NCBI GenBank assembly: GCA_009602735.1
Contig: WELA01012513.1
Location: 403,960 to 467,959, forward strand
Source of the DNA: Mesotaenium endlicherianum
Lineage: Eukaryota; Streptophyta; Zygnematophyceae; Zygnematales; Mesotaeniaceae
DNA length: 64,000 bases
Reading direction: 5' to 3'
The notes under the pieces are model-generated. The model ran no database searches, was not told where the DNA came from, and saw only the letters and a program-made list of their open reading frames with translations. A program made the position numbers and the translations under genes. Of this stretch, positions 1-9,399 are shown piece by piece. How positions within the stretch are numbered: position 1 is the stretch's first letter; each line of letters starts with the position of its first letter.

Positions 1-126
1 CCCCCCGGCCTCCCTTGCAAGCCCCCTTCGTACCCGCCCCGCCCTCACACTCGTCCTCTCCCTCGCCCCGGCTTCTGAATGAGAGCACCAGTTCTGGAGG
101 CGTCTGCAGAGAGTGGCATGGCTGAC

Positions 127-772
127 CTTGGGGTCCCACGTTAGAGGAGGCTGTGGTGTTGACTTGGGCGAGCATGGACTTCAGGGTGGCCTGGCTGGGC
201 CGCAGCACCAGCACCCCGCTGTTGAACGAGTCGGGCGGGAAGGTGTCGGGAGCCGCCGACAGCTCGGGGCGGTTAAAGAGGTCGTCCACGTTCTCCAGCA
301 CGAGGATGTCGGAGTCCAAGTAGACGACCTTCTTGTACTGCGTCAGGCCCCACACCAGAAGCTGCGAGTATCGGCAGGGCTTGTTCTGCACTACTCGGGA
401 CGGCCTCGCCTCAAAAGGGTACGGGACGGGGTTCTCGACTCGCCTCACTTGAGCTCCCAGCATCTCCAAGAGGCCGGCAGTGCTCTCTGAGACGTTGGGC
501 ATGGCTAAGACGACTATGTCGTACGCTGTCCCGGTCAGCCGCAAGGACCTCACCATCACTGCGGATGCATCTGCCATCTTCTCGTCGCATAGTAGTGTAG
601 CGTATGCACGCTTCCCTCTATCTCTCGACTCTCCATCGTTCCCGGGGAAGTAATACAGCAGAAGAAAGTACGACGCCACGAGTAGCACCAAGAAGGCAGG
701 CCAAATACGAGAAATGAGCTCAGGACGCTTTCTCGGCGTCCGCGGTGTTCTCGGCGTGGGTGGTCTACTCAT
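127..772 (-). CDS. Glycosyltransferase family 8 (glycogenin/PGSIP-like) protein, first exon, partial
   Basis: Read on the minus strand from the ATG at 770-772. The N-terminus is a basic Thr-Pro repeat (PPTPRTPRTPRKRP), followed by a hydrophobic signal-anchor of about 20 residues (WPAFLVLLVASYFLLLYYF), typical of a type II Golgi protein. The lumenal part has the GT8 hallmarks: an RAYATLLCDE start, a DxD metal and nucleotide-sugar site (YLDSDILVLENVDDLF), and an FNSGVLVLRPS motif. The expected GDQG motif does not follow. The frame becomes GC-rich and unlike GT8 after about residue 212, and GT donor candidates lie near 139 and 126, so I infer an intron that continues off the left edge. The frame stays open to position 1. 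The most similar plant proteins would be PGSIP/GUX-type glycosyltransferases; the acceptor cannot be told. Codon use is GC-rich, unlike the retroelements. This is the only convincing host gene in the window. Confidence 0.82.
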
Positions 773-1420
773 CCTGCCTCTCAAAGTGTGCGGGAGGTAA
801 TCGCTTCATACGATGAAACCGCTTTCATAAGCTTTCACCGCCTGCAAGTTCATGCTCTAAACTTCGCTACCCTGACTGAAATGTGTATCAATCTGCGGAC
901 CGAAAACAGCACTGCCGAGGAACACACTTACTTATCGCCACGACCTGCCGATCACAATGACGTCTGATCACTTAGTCATCTTAATCAACATTTATTTGTC
1001 CGTGCTCTTTAGTGTCCACTGCATATACATGAGTTATGTTGTAGGATGACTTTTCCCTGCAACTCACGCCTTCAAATATTTGAATGCGCCTGTGGTGTGG
1101 CTTCGCATGATTTGGAGTTGATTAGAGTGGACTCGTGAGTCGTGACCATGGGGACTTCCGTGCTCGCATTTGGACCGGCCTCGACCGCGTACCCTACCGT
1201 ACCAGGCGCCCTTTAACTTTTTAGCCATGCCCTCAAGCATCATAATGCTGTCAAAACAAAAAAACAAACAAAACAAACAAAAGCAAAAAGAAGTATGTAA
1301 TAATAAAAATGGAGCCGAAACAGAATGAAGGTTCATACTCTACTGCGGACCGCAAGGACCAAAAACTGCTCGGGCATTGGCAAGGGAAACAGGAACATTG
1401 CATGCATTATGGGGTCTGCT
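773..1420. other. Intergenic region upstream of the GT8 gene
   Basis: No gene is supported here. The part next to 772 must hold the GT8 promoter and 5' leader, but I see no convincing TATA box or other motif. An A-rich simple repeat lies at about 1251-1292. The small open frames across this stretch have no recognisable domain. Confidence 0.5.
1251..1292. repeat. A-rich (CAAA)n-like simple repeat
   Basis: About 40 bases made almost only of A and C in CAAA/CAAAA units (plus strand), followed by AAAAAGAAG. It could be a decayed poly(A) tail of a retroposed sequence on the plus strand, but no recognisable retrocopy precedes it. Confidence 0.7.
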
Positions 1421-1648
1421 CTATAGGGGATCATACACCTCTACTTGCTCCACCGGCGACGTACATTCACCAAGGTCGTTAGGAGGCACGCTCGTTCCAT
1501 GTGTTGATCGGGCCAAGGTCACCAAAACAAGTACATCTTCACCTTCACCTTCCCGCGTCGCTTCTTTGCTAGCGGGTTGAAGGTAGCTACTTGTGGTCTT
1601 ATCTATCTTCACTTTCTTCACTTGACCATACTCCTCCAAGGTCTTCAC
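1421..1648 (-). pseudogene. Gypsy pol fragment (protease-RT spacer) of remnant R
   Basis: A 75-codon minus-strand frame whose C-terminal half (LARSTHGTSVPP, LGECTSPVEQVEVYDPL) closely matches the spacer between protease and RT in element C ([29 protein letters not shown], near 24390-24480). It is therefore a remnant of a chromovirus related to C but inserted in the opposite direction. No RT, RNase H or integrase of this copy is visible to its left. Confidence 0.7.
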
Positions 1649-2418
1649 TTGACCCGTGACTCTTGCTCCAAGCCTTCTCCATGGCGTTTCTCTTCACTTG
1701 AGGCTTCTTCAATCTCCATACAAAGTACCGAGCTCCATCATGGCTGGCCCATAATATACAGTGGCTATATAGGAGTGATGCAAGGCAACCCAAATCTAAC
1801 CACATACTTGGCCAACTTGGTGCAACACCCCGGTGCACCCTCCTTGAACTTCTCATGAGCTCCTCTTGAGCTTGCGGGTGCTATGCCCGCCAAAGCTCCT
1901 AGACTTGCAAGTACACATGCTTGCAAAGTCCCCGGTTGCCTACTCTTAATATGTGCTCCACCTTCATTTTCAACCTGAAATAAAGATGGGCACACACTCC
2001 TTTCTAGCCACCAACACCTCCATGCCAAACCCCCTTCAAAGAAAGTGCTTACAATCAAAGAGCTTGCATCTCCAAAGGAAAATCCAGCCGTTTGAACTCC
2101 AGATTTTCTTTATGCTCACATGTCTCCACGCTCAAGCAAAGGATGCTCTATACTACTTATATTACTACCATCCTTGGACAACCTCCTTACACTACAAAGA
2201 AGACGTACAAAAATCTGGTTGCATTCAAGTTAACACTTTTTGGAGCACCATCCTCTTCCCATCTCCTCCCTCTTTTAAGAGAGTGAGATGCTAGCTTGCA
2301 TCAATGTCTTCATGGTTGCCCTTAGCAACTTATAAGTCATCCTTGCTTCTCCTCTCTACCCTCTCTACACTCCTACAAGCATCACCAACCAAAGCTCCTC
2401 CTCCAAATGAAGCAACTA
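1649..2418 (-). other. Internal region of remnant R, no coding function recognised
   Basis: Lies between the pol fragment and the primer site of the same minus-strand remnant, where a gag gene would be expected. I could not recognise gag or a zinc knuckle in any frame; open frames here are short and mutually overlapping. Probably decayed or a non-autonomous internal region. Confidence 0.4.
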
Positions 2419-2434
2419 GGTAGCTCCGATACCA
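2419..2434 (-). promoter_or_regulatory. Primer binding site of remnant R (initiator tRNA-Met type)
   Basis: The minus strand reads TGGTATCGGAGCTACC directly next to the LTR end at 2435. TGGTATCRGAGC is the usual Gypsy/Copia primer site complementary to plant initiator tRNA-Met. The same core is found beside the LTRs of C and E. Confidence 0.75.
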
Positions 2435-2755
2435 TGTAACAGGGGGAAGGGTGCGGGGAGTGCGCCCATACACACTCACGCACCCTCACCCGCAAGTGGA
2501 AGCGTGCACGAGGACCTTTCTTAGTTGCATACACAAGGTGGAGTGGCCTGGTGTGTGCCACCCTTGCAAGAGTGAGAGAGCTACATGAGAGAGGAGTAGA
2601 AAGAACTCACTTGATTAAGAGTCGCAAACAAAATAAGATGAGATAGGTAAGCAGTAACGATTCTAACTTCGTGAGAATAGTGAGGATCTTTTCTAAGCTT
2701 TTTAAAAAGGAGTTGTGCAAAAACTTGACAAAAATGCAATGACAAGAAGAGGTGT
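2435..2755 (-). repeat. LTR of remnant R, inner part
   Basis: Starts on the plus strand with TGTAACAGGGGG immediately after the primer site and runs to 2755, where element A is inserted. The other part of the same LTR resumes after A at 13841. Joined, the LTR would be about 428 bp. No second LTR of R is seen to the left. Confidence 0.6.
2752..2755. repeat. Target site duplication of element A (GTGT), left
   Basis: GTGT precedes the left LTR end; the same four bases follow the right LTR end at 13837-13840. The solo LTR of this family at 60073 also has a 4-bp duplication (CGAC). Confidence 0.75.
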
Positions 2756-3768
2756 TGTCGTAACAGTGACCGTTGGCAGACGCTAGACATCGACACCCCT
2801 AATCTACACGAGTGCTTAAATAGCAAGGACAGGACGTGACTCTAAAGGACTGGACGAAAACTGGCTAATCTAGGTGCTGTGGGTAAAAATCCCCCTATTA
2901 GGGGGAAAAGCCCACAGCTTATGAGCTGTAAATGAAAAAGAATACGAGAGGTCTGAACTCGGCACTAATGGGCACTAAAGGGCACTAATGGGCACTAATG
3001 GGCACTAGTGGGCAACCGAGCAGCTACTAAGCACTAACTAAGGAGCAAAAATGAGCTATGAAAACTCACAAACTCACACAAACTCACTCATTTGATCACG
3101 TCACATGATAGGAATAAACTCACTCACAAAAGCAAACATACAAAGCTAACACCGAAATGGTGTTAGCTCGCGGCCTAAATAGCATGCCCTCGAATGCTAA
3201 GCCCAGTGCCTGCGAAACACAACCAAACTCTACTAACTACGATGAACGCGTCATCGCGTCATCTCACACAAACCCGAAATCAACTAAATATGAAAAAGGG
3301 GTGAATCTAGAGGTCAACAAGCACACGTACAACTAGTGAGCAGACAAAAGGAACCCGACACCCCAATGTCCCCTACTCTTCCTAACCCCTACCAATCCAT
3401 GGGCATACCCATGGAAATTGCCTACGATACAGTGATGATCAAGCCATGGGCAATGGGGGATCCCACTGGGTATCCGCGCCGACCCTTCAGGCGAGCGAAC
3501 CTGAAGGTTGGCCTACACACATGTGGGCAGCAACACCATGTGTGAAGGTAAAGGAAGTGCGCATGATCTGGGAGGGAGCCTCACAGCTGCTCAACAGCAG
3601 AACCTCGTGAGCAGATCATGGGTCTCAGTGTTCACCACCAATACACATAGACTAGACCATCCTCGCCAACCGCCCTAACCCGACTAACCACTAGAACCTG
3701 TCATTGTCCCACCACCCTCTGGGAACACGACCAGACACCAAGAGGACACGACAAGAACGGGCACGACA
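2756..3768 (-). repeat. Element A LTR, complete copy (1013 bp)
   Basis: Runs from TGTCGTAACAG to GGGCACGACA; the termini form the inverted repeat TGTCGT/ACGACA. It contains several strong stem-loops (see findings) and five tandem 10-bp units GGGCACTAAT near 2963-3012. The same sequence is present in part at 3771-4058 and 13200-13836, and as a 1155-bp solo LTR in the other orientation at 60073-61227. Confidence 0.88.
2963..3012. repeat. Tandem GGGCACTAAT decamers in the A LTR
   Basis: Five consecutive imperfect copies of GGGCACTAAT/GGGCACTAAA/GGGCACTAGT. The neighbouring partial LTR has only three copies near 3976-4006, and the solo LTR has a single recognisable unit near 61010, so copy number varies between LTRs of the family. 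Confidence 0.75.
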
Positions 3769-3770
3769 GC

Positions 3771-4058
3771 TGTCGTAACAGCAACCGTCGGCAGACGCTA
3801 GACATCGACACCCCTAATCTACACAAGTGCTGAAATAGCAAAAACAGGACGTGACTCTAAAGGACTGGACGAGAACTGGCTAATCTAGGTGCTTTGGGTA
3901 AAAACCCCCCTATTAGAAAGAAAAGCCCACAGCTTATGAGTTGTAAATGAAAAAGAATACGAGAGGTCTGAACTCGGCACTAATGGGCACTAATGGGCAC
4001 TAGTGGGCAACTAAGCAGCTACTAAGCACTAACTAAGGAGCAAAAATGAGCTATGAAA
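3771..4058 (-). repeat. Partial A LTR abutting the complete copy
   Basis: Repeats the first 288 bases of the 2756-3768 LTR (from TGTCGTAACAG to GAGCTATGAAA). It is separated from the complete copy by only GC (3769-3770), giving an LTR-GC-LTR junction. Its inner edge meets the C-run at 4059. In the element's own direction, this 3' LTR lacks its first ~725 bases. Confidence 0.8.
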
Positions 4059-4074
4059 CCCCCCCCCCCAGCTG
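4059..4074 (-). promoter_or_regulatory. Polypurine tract of element A
   Basis: On the minus strand AGCT is followed by 11 G residues, just before the LTR sequence. The same AGCTGGGGGGGGG shape is present at the 3' end of element D (61651-61662), supporting a shared priming signal for plus-strand DNA synthesis in this group. Confidence 0.6.
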
Positions 4075-4520
4075 CGGGCGAGGGACTGTGAGCGCAGCTG
4101 AACGCGGGGGAGCTAGAATGTGATCATCAGGAACAACAGAAGTGTGGACGGTCTCTGGAGAGCCAGGGAAGTAAAATCCTGGCGGGATGTACTCTAGGTG
4201 GTACACGTGTCGAACGGACACGGGATAGGAATCTGAAACGAAAAAGAGGTGGGGCAAAGCGGCCGACTGACGACCCCGAGGCCACTGAGAAGGCGTGCGC
4301 ACGCGCTTCAGGAAACTCCCACGAAGAGTATCCGCAATAGCAGGCGTCAGCAGCGGCGGCGAGAGGCTCCGCAAATCGTGGAGCAGGGACTCCAGCCACC
4401 ATGAAGGGGAAGGGTGACTTGGAACAACGGTGCGGAAGCAAAAGAAAAACAAACGGATACGCAAAGAAAAGAAAACGCAACGGAAATACAAAAAAAAAGG
4501 AGGGAAGTAATGAGGGGGTC
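4075..4520 (-). other. 3' untranslated region of element A
   Basis: Between the stop after the PHD finger (4521-4523) and the polypurine tract. Overlapping minus-strand open frames of 169 and 117 codons exist here, but they are of low complexity (Pro/Phe/Ser-rich) and start within or after pol; I do not regard them as genes. Confidence 0.45.
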
Positions 4521-5882
4521 CTAAGCTAGAGGTGGTGGTCTGCACGAGGGGCAAAACCAAGCACCTTCAGGGAATTTAGGTAAAGGTGGAACCAAACAAA
4601 CCAAGTGCCAACCAGCGTTGCAATGATCGCAAAACAGCATAGAAGCAGGACGACGACTAGAACCGCACCCTCGACACGAGTGATTAGCTGGGACCGTGGC
4701 GCTCAGTGGGTCAACTTCGTGCACGATATTAGGCAAGTGACATGGTGCGCAATTCTTCATGTTCTCACAAACGGGACGACCATCGGACCCCTCAAGAGTA
4801 AGGACCCCATTAGGACTGACCGTGCGCACGCGCAACATCACAGGTCCAGCACGAACGTCGAGGGTATCTCGCACTTCCCAATGCAAATAGACATAATCGC
4901 CAACTTCAAACTTGACCATGCGTGCCTTGTACACCCTACTACGCAAACGAGCATAACGCAGAGTGTCCCGGTGCTGAGCAGTGAGCAAGTTACCATAGCA
5001 ATAGGCATGTGCTTAAGGAATAAGGCAGCTCTCTCGTTGAGGTGAGTCAAAAGCATCAGTGTGGATGGGTATCGTAACACGACGACGAATGGCAGAGGGA
5101 AGAGGAGGTTCTCGACCATAGAGGAGGAAGTAAGGTGAGTACGAACGCAAAGAGGCTTGGTTGCTGAAATTGTAGCTCATGGCAAGCCACGGAATGCGTA
5201 CATCCCAGTCAGACACATCGCATGTGAGAGCATACTTACGCAGGCTGCGCTTGACTGTCTGGACTATTCGTTCAGCAAGCCCATCAGCCTGAGGGTGATC
5301 TCGAGAGGTAGTGCGATGATCAATAAATGACTTATCAAGCAACTCAGCCAAATCACCTTGAAACTCTAACCCTTGAGGACCTCAGCACACGCCCTATAAC
5401 GACACAGGACTCTCTCCGTGAACGCTCTGGCAATGTAGGCACTGGACTTATCAGGAATACTCACTAACTCGATCACTTGGTGAGGTGCTCAATCTTGACA
5501 AGGACGTAGCGCATCCCACACTTAGAGAGGGGTAACGGCCCAGCCAAATCTAGTAATCATCGATAGAAAAGCCCACGCAGGGGAAGAGGATTGAGAACGG
5601 AGGGGAGTGCATTGGAAGTGTTCTTAATGCGGTCACACGACGTGCATGAACGAACAAAATCGCTGACCTGAGCGACCAACCCCTCCCACCAAAACTCGGT
5701 TTGCAGAAGAGAACTCGTGCGTCTAACTCCGAAGTGCCTAGACTCTTCATGGATTTTACAAATAAGAGGTATGAGTTCAGGAGGGGGTGGAACAACTCGG
5801 GTGTGGTGAGGAAAGACACGTAACAACGTCCCTTCATGCCAGTGATATCGTACACAACGATGCAAAACTCAATCTTGTTCAC
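4521..5882 (-). pseudogene. Element A integrase with C-terminal PHD finger
   Basis: Read on the minus strand in three pieces. About 5865-5557 holds the HHCC zinc domain (HEESRHFGVRRT ... CTSCD). About 5400-5013 holds the core with IDHRTTSRDHPQADGLAERI, where E is the third catalytic residue. The second catalytic Asp region (TDQG in B and H) has a small deletion near 5375-5380, so the core is inactive. 4988-4521 holds the C-terminal domain and then a PHD finger (4524-4679) with the spacing C-x2-C-x11-C-x2-C-x4-H-x2-C-x14-C-x2-C. PHD fingers normally bind the histone H3 tail; here it takes the place of the chromodomain of chromoviruses. The stop follows directly after the PHD. Confidence 0.85.
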
Positions 5883-6174
5883 GCGACAAGAGGGGAGAAG
5901 ACCAGGTATGAGTGCGTAAATACTCCATCACAGCAGAATCAGACCACACATCAGGCACTGCACGCGGGAGGATAGCCGGGCTGACCGCACATGCGCCAAC
6001 AGGAGTAGGGAGAAGACCGAGATAATAGGCAGCATGCCAGGTTGGCAGGATATGTTCTTGCTGGCTAGAGGCAAAACGAGCCCCGGTGAGATCAACGTCC
6101 GAGGGGTCAGGGTTGCGACTGAGGCCATCTGCATCCTGGTTACTTAACCCAGCCTTATGTTCAATGGTGAAATC

Positions 6175-6640
6175 TTACTCTTGAAGTATGAGAGCCCAAC
6201 GTGCGTGTTTACCCGTGAGTTTTTGGTTAGTCATCAGCCATTTATGGGGTTGGTGATCGGTGATGAGTGTGAAGTGAGTACCATAGAGGTATGGACAAAA
6301 GTGCACCAGAGCCCATACGGCAGCCAAGCATTCCCCTTCATACGAATTATACTTTCGTTTGGCAGAGTTGTTCCTACGACTGGCATAAGCAACAACATAT
6401 TCATGACCTTTCTCATCCTCCTGAGCAAGAACGGCCCCCAAACCGAGGTGACTCCAATCAGTGTGAAGGGAAAACGTCTTACTGTAGTTTGGTCTGCGCA
6501 AGATAGGAGCAGAGGATAGGAGATCCTTCAATTTGTCAAAAGCTACTTGACGTTCCCCAGTCCATTCCCAAGGCACATCCTTCTTCAGGATTTCATTCAA
6601 AGGGGCAGCAATCGCACTAAAATGAGGGCAAAAACGACGA
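6175..6640 (-). pseudogene. Element A RNase H
   Basis: Minus-strand frame from about 6600 to 6175 with the Gypsy RNase H signature: FSLHTDWSHLGLGAVLAQ (first Asp, normally DASxxxxGAVL), YEGECLAAVWAL (Glu) and FTLITDHQPHKWL (Asp). It degrades the RNA template during reverse transcription. It is separated from RT by a stop/frame change near 6640. Confidence 0.85.
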
Positions 6641-6642
6641 TA

Positions 6643-7550
6643 TTACCCCGTGATCCCCATGTAGGCCCTCAACCTAGACACATCCGTCGGAATTGGTAGT
6701 CGCTGAATAGCATCGACCTTAACTTGTTGCGGCGATAACCCCCCAGGGACAATATGGTGGCCCAGGTAAGGAACTGAAAGGGTCGCAATCTTACATTTCC
6801 CTGGATGACACTTCAAACCCGCAAACCTCAAGCACTGTAGGACCCGTTCAACATGTGTCAAGTGTTCCTTTACAGTACGGCTGAAAATGAGCACATCATC
6901 AATGTAACAACGAGCAAAAGGCAACCCACTAAGCACTCGGTCCATAATGCGCTGGAAACGGGCAGGTGCGTTCTTTAACCCAAACGGCATGACTTTCCAC
7001 TGATACAAACGACGGTTTGCCCAAAAAGCGGTCTTATGTTTATCCCTAGGATCAATGAGGATCTGGTTAAACCCCTGACCCACTTCGAACACATTGAAAA
7101 CCTTGGCGTCCTCAAGGACATCAAAGATATCCTCAGGCACGGGCATAGGGTAGCAATCCAATTTTGTAACAGCGAAAAATCCCGGTAATCTCCACACATA
7201 CGTTTTTCCGTATAATTGCCCATCGTGTCCTTCTTAGCAGGCATAATAGTGGGGGCTGAGAAGTCCGACATTGACTCCTCAATCATATCCGCCTTTAACA
7301 ACTCTGTGACTTTCTCCCGCATAATATCATGTTCGACCTTAGCGTGACCACAAATACCGGTTCTGTGGTAATAAGATCGATGGTGAATTGAGAGACTGTA
7401 CACCGTCCTATATCCATGACTGACCATGCAAAACAAGCCTCATTCCGTTCCAGCATTTGAGTGAACTGTAGGGTTTCCTCCTTAGTTAATTGTGTGCCCA
7501 GGTCCCACCCGTCCTTAAGTTTGGATGCAGAAGGGTCGGGAGGTGGACCT
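6643..7550 (-). pseudogene. Element A reverse transcriptase
   Basis: Two overlapping minus-strand frames. The N-terminal part (about 7550-7197) continues in frame from the DNMT and includes EYDIMREKVTELLKADMI-type palm entry. The 7197-6643 frame contains GQGFNQILI, VMPFGLKNAPARFQRIMD, the catalytic YIDDVLIFS and the thumb GKCKIATLSVPYLGH. A frameshift lies near 7200. At the positions where B has stop codons, A keeps W, W and Q (FWANR, YQWKV, FQRIM). Confidence 0.88.
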
Positions 7551-7659
7551 GAGGGGCTGTAATTGCTATGCAGGCGTGAAAAGTTCCGACGGAAACCCGC
7601 CCCCCCCCAGCCGAAAGCATGCAAGGGGTAGGCTGGAGTGTGGAGGAAAGGTTTAGGAA

Positions 7660-8625
7660 GTCGTGCGTTGAGAACAAGGAGGACAGAGAAAAGCCAGGTG
7701 AGAGCATGAATGTCCATAACTCGATCGAGGAGTTGACAGCGCTGGGAGGGGGATAAGGCAGGAGAGGTTGTGGCGTGGGGAAGAAAACCCAGAATAAGCT
7801 CATGTTCGGACGCGGAGGGCTCCACATATTGGCAAGTGTGAGAATCATTTAACATGCCAGGCCCATAGTTCCGAAATGCAAAAGAGTGGGGACGGCTGAC
7901 CAGAGTGGGGAATGCGGCCCGAGGGTGACCCGAGAAGTTGACTTGACTGAAAGAAGCGTGGTCAGGGCGACTGACTTCCATGGGGCAACGGTGCGGGGCC
8001 AAGATGGAGGTGACGGTGATGCGAGGGGGATGGGAGTGGATGTGGTGAAGGATAGGCTGAAGAGTAGTGGAAGGGACAAGGTTTTGCCAAAACACACGCG
8101 AACGGTGAGCGTAAGACCCCACGGCTGCGGCGTTGAGAGTAACGCCGGGCCCCAAAATGGATGTGATGGTGAGGAAGTCGGCCCGGATGTGAGCACGATC
8201 ATCATCCGCGGAGTTCACGTTTTCGAGTAAGTATGCAGGTGGCGAGGACTAAGAAGTCTGGAGGAGGCCTAAGACGCAAATCAGCTCAAAGAATAATTGG
8301 GAACGCGGGTCAGCCAGCCCTCCCCCACGCCCAGCCCTAGAATGCCCCCGACACTTCCAACCGCCAACGACAAGATGAACTGCCCGATAGCGAGCAAGTG
8401 ATCTCTGTGGAGGCGACAAATATCCTGAGGCAATGCGGAATAGGCGGTGTGATAGGCGGCTGTAAGGAGTAAAGTGGGGAAGGCGAGGTGTAAAGCACCC
8501 AGGTGTGTTTGACTCGCCAGCTGGGCCACGGGGTCCACATCACAGTAGTAGTAGTGGTCAATACGGTGGCCACTCTGCAGAAGACCCGCAACGATAGAAG
8601 ACACCCTGGCAAACAAGTCCAGCAT
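7660..8625 (-). pseudogene. Element A DNA (cytosine-5) methyltransferase, degraded
   Basis: Minus-strand C5 methyltransferase domain within pol. It starts with motif I as MLDLFARVSS (8625; the normal FAG Gly is Arg) and motif II CDVDP. A 1-base shift near 8380 moves to the frame with motif IV GGWKCRGHSRAG (Cys codon 8351-8353; PCQ is KCR), then ADPRSQ. There is an in-frame TAG at 8249-8251, motif VI LLENV (8224-8216), motif VIII YAHRSRVFW, a short target-recognition region, FRNYGPGM, ELILGFLP (motif IX) and a motif X-like DIHALTWL. The block order and several strings align with B (SHRARIVW, FRGGGPGM, KCLGIP, HSMTWL). Upstream the frame is continuous with the protease, downstream with RT, so it was a domain of the polyprotein. 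Frameshift, stop and the changed PCQ make this copy inactive. Confidence 0.85.
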
Positions 8626-8949
8626 GGTAATCCCCGCGGGGGGAGGCAGCCAAGGAATGGGCGAGGTGTTAACGACCGGGAGAGAGGACGTAGGAGGTGA
8701 AGTGGGAGGGGCTGGGGGAGAAACCATGGGAGGAGAGGGAAAGTGTAAGGCTGTGTGGATCTGCTGAAGGGTAGCAGGAGGGATACGGTAGGAGGGCGAC
8801 GGTGGAAGAAGGGTAGGTTGAGCTGAACAAACAGGAGGGGAGTCAGGTGCAACGTCATGGAGAAGGAGGTATGTAGGATCGGTGAGATCACTGGGACTAA
8901 CATCATGGACAGTGATTGTGAAAGCCGTGGCCACGGGGCACATGAGAGT

Positions 8950-9396
8950 AGAAGGGGTATGTGTAAGAAGGAGGGGAAGGTAGCCTAGATGGTGGCCCAG
9001 AGACTCAAAGTCAACCCAATACGTAGCGATCCCTTGCCACAAGTCAATAGTGAGCCCGATGAGGAAGCTAAATTCCTGATCCAGAAGGATATCATAAGCG
9101 GTAGATTCGGTGACCATGCATTGGGCGTAAAGGGTGACAGCGGCGGGAGTGTGGATATTGAGGGTGACAGGGATGCGGCGACGGGTTTGATATGCAATAT
9201 GATTTAAAGAGGACATGGCGGTAGAGACGGGGTTTGGACAAGGCTCGAGATCGGCTGTGGTGATGTTAAGGTGTCGACACATGACTGCACCCAAGAGGAC
9301 TGGCTGAGCACCAGTGTCAAGAATGACCACACAAGGGGCTAGACCAGCAATAAGGAGACAAGCATGTTTTGAGCATGACATTACGGGGCAATGCAC
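8950..9396 (-). pseudogene. Element A aspartic protease
   Basis: Retropepsin-like domain. VVILDTGAQPVLLG carries the catalytic DTG, and the second half reads ESTAYDILLDQEFSFLIGLTIDL, matching B's ENYDVLLGTEALIPLGMVIDM. The frame runs from about 9396 through a Pro-rich linker (about 8640-8940) straight into DNMT motif I without a stop. The protease would process the gag-pol polyprotein in the virus-like particle. Confidence 0.85.
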
Positions 9397-9399
9397 GCT

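Noticed and set aside
113-490. Plus-strand open frame of 125 codons
   Set aside because: It is the antisense shadow of the GT8 exon, whose protein motifs are unambiguous on the minus strand.
4051-4560. 169-codon minus-strand frame at the 3' end of A
   Set aside because: Overlaps the PHD stop, polypurine tract and LTR; low-complexity Pro/Ser/Phe composition.
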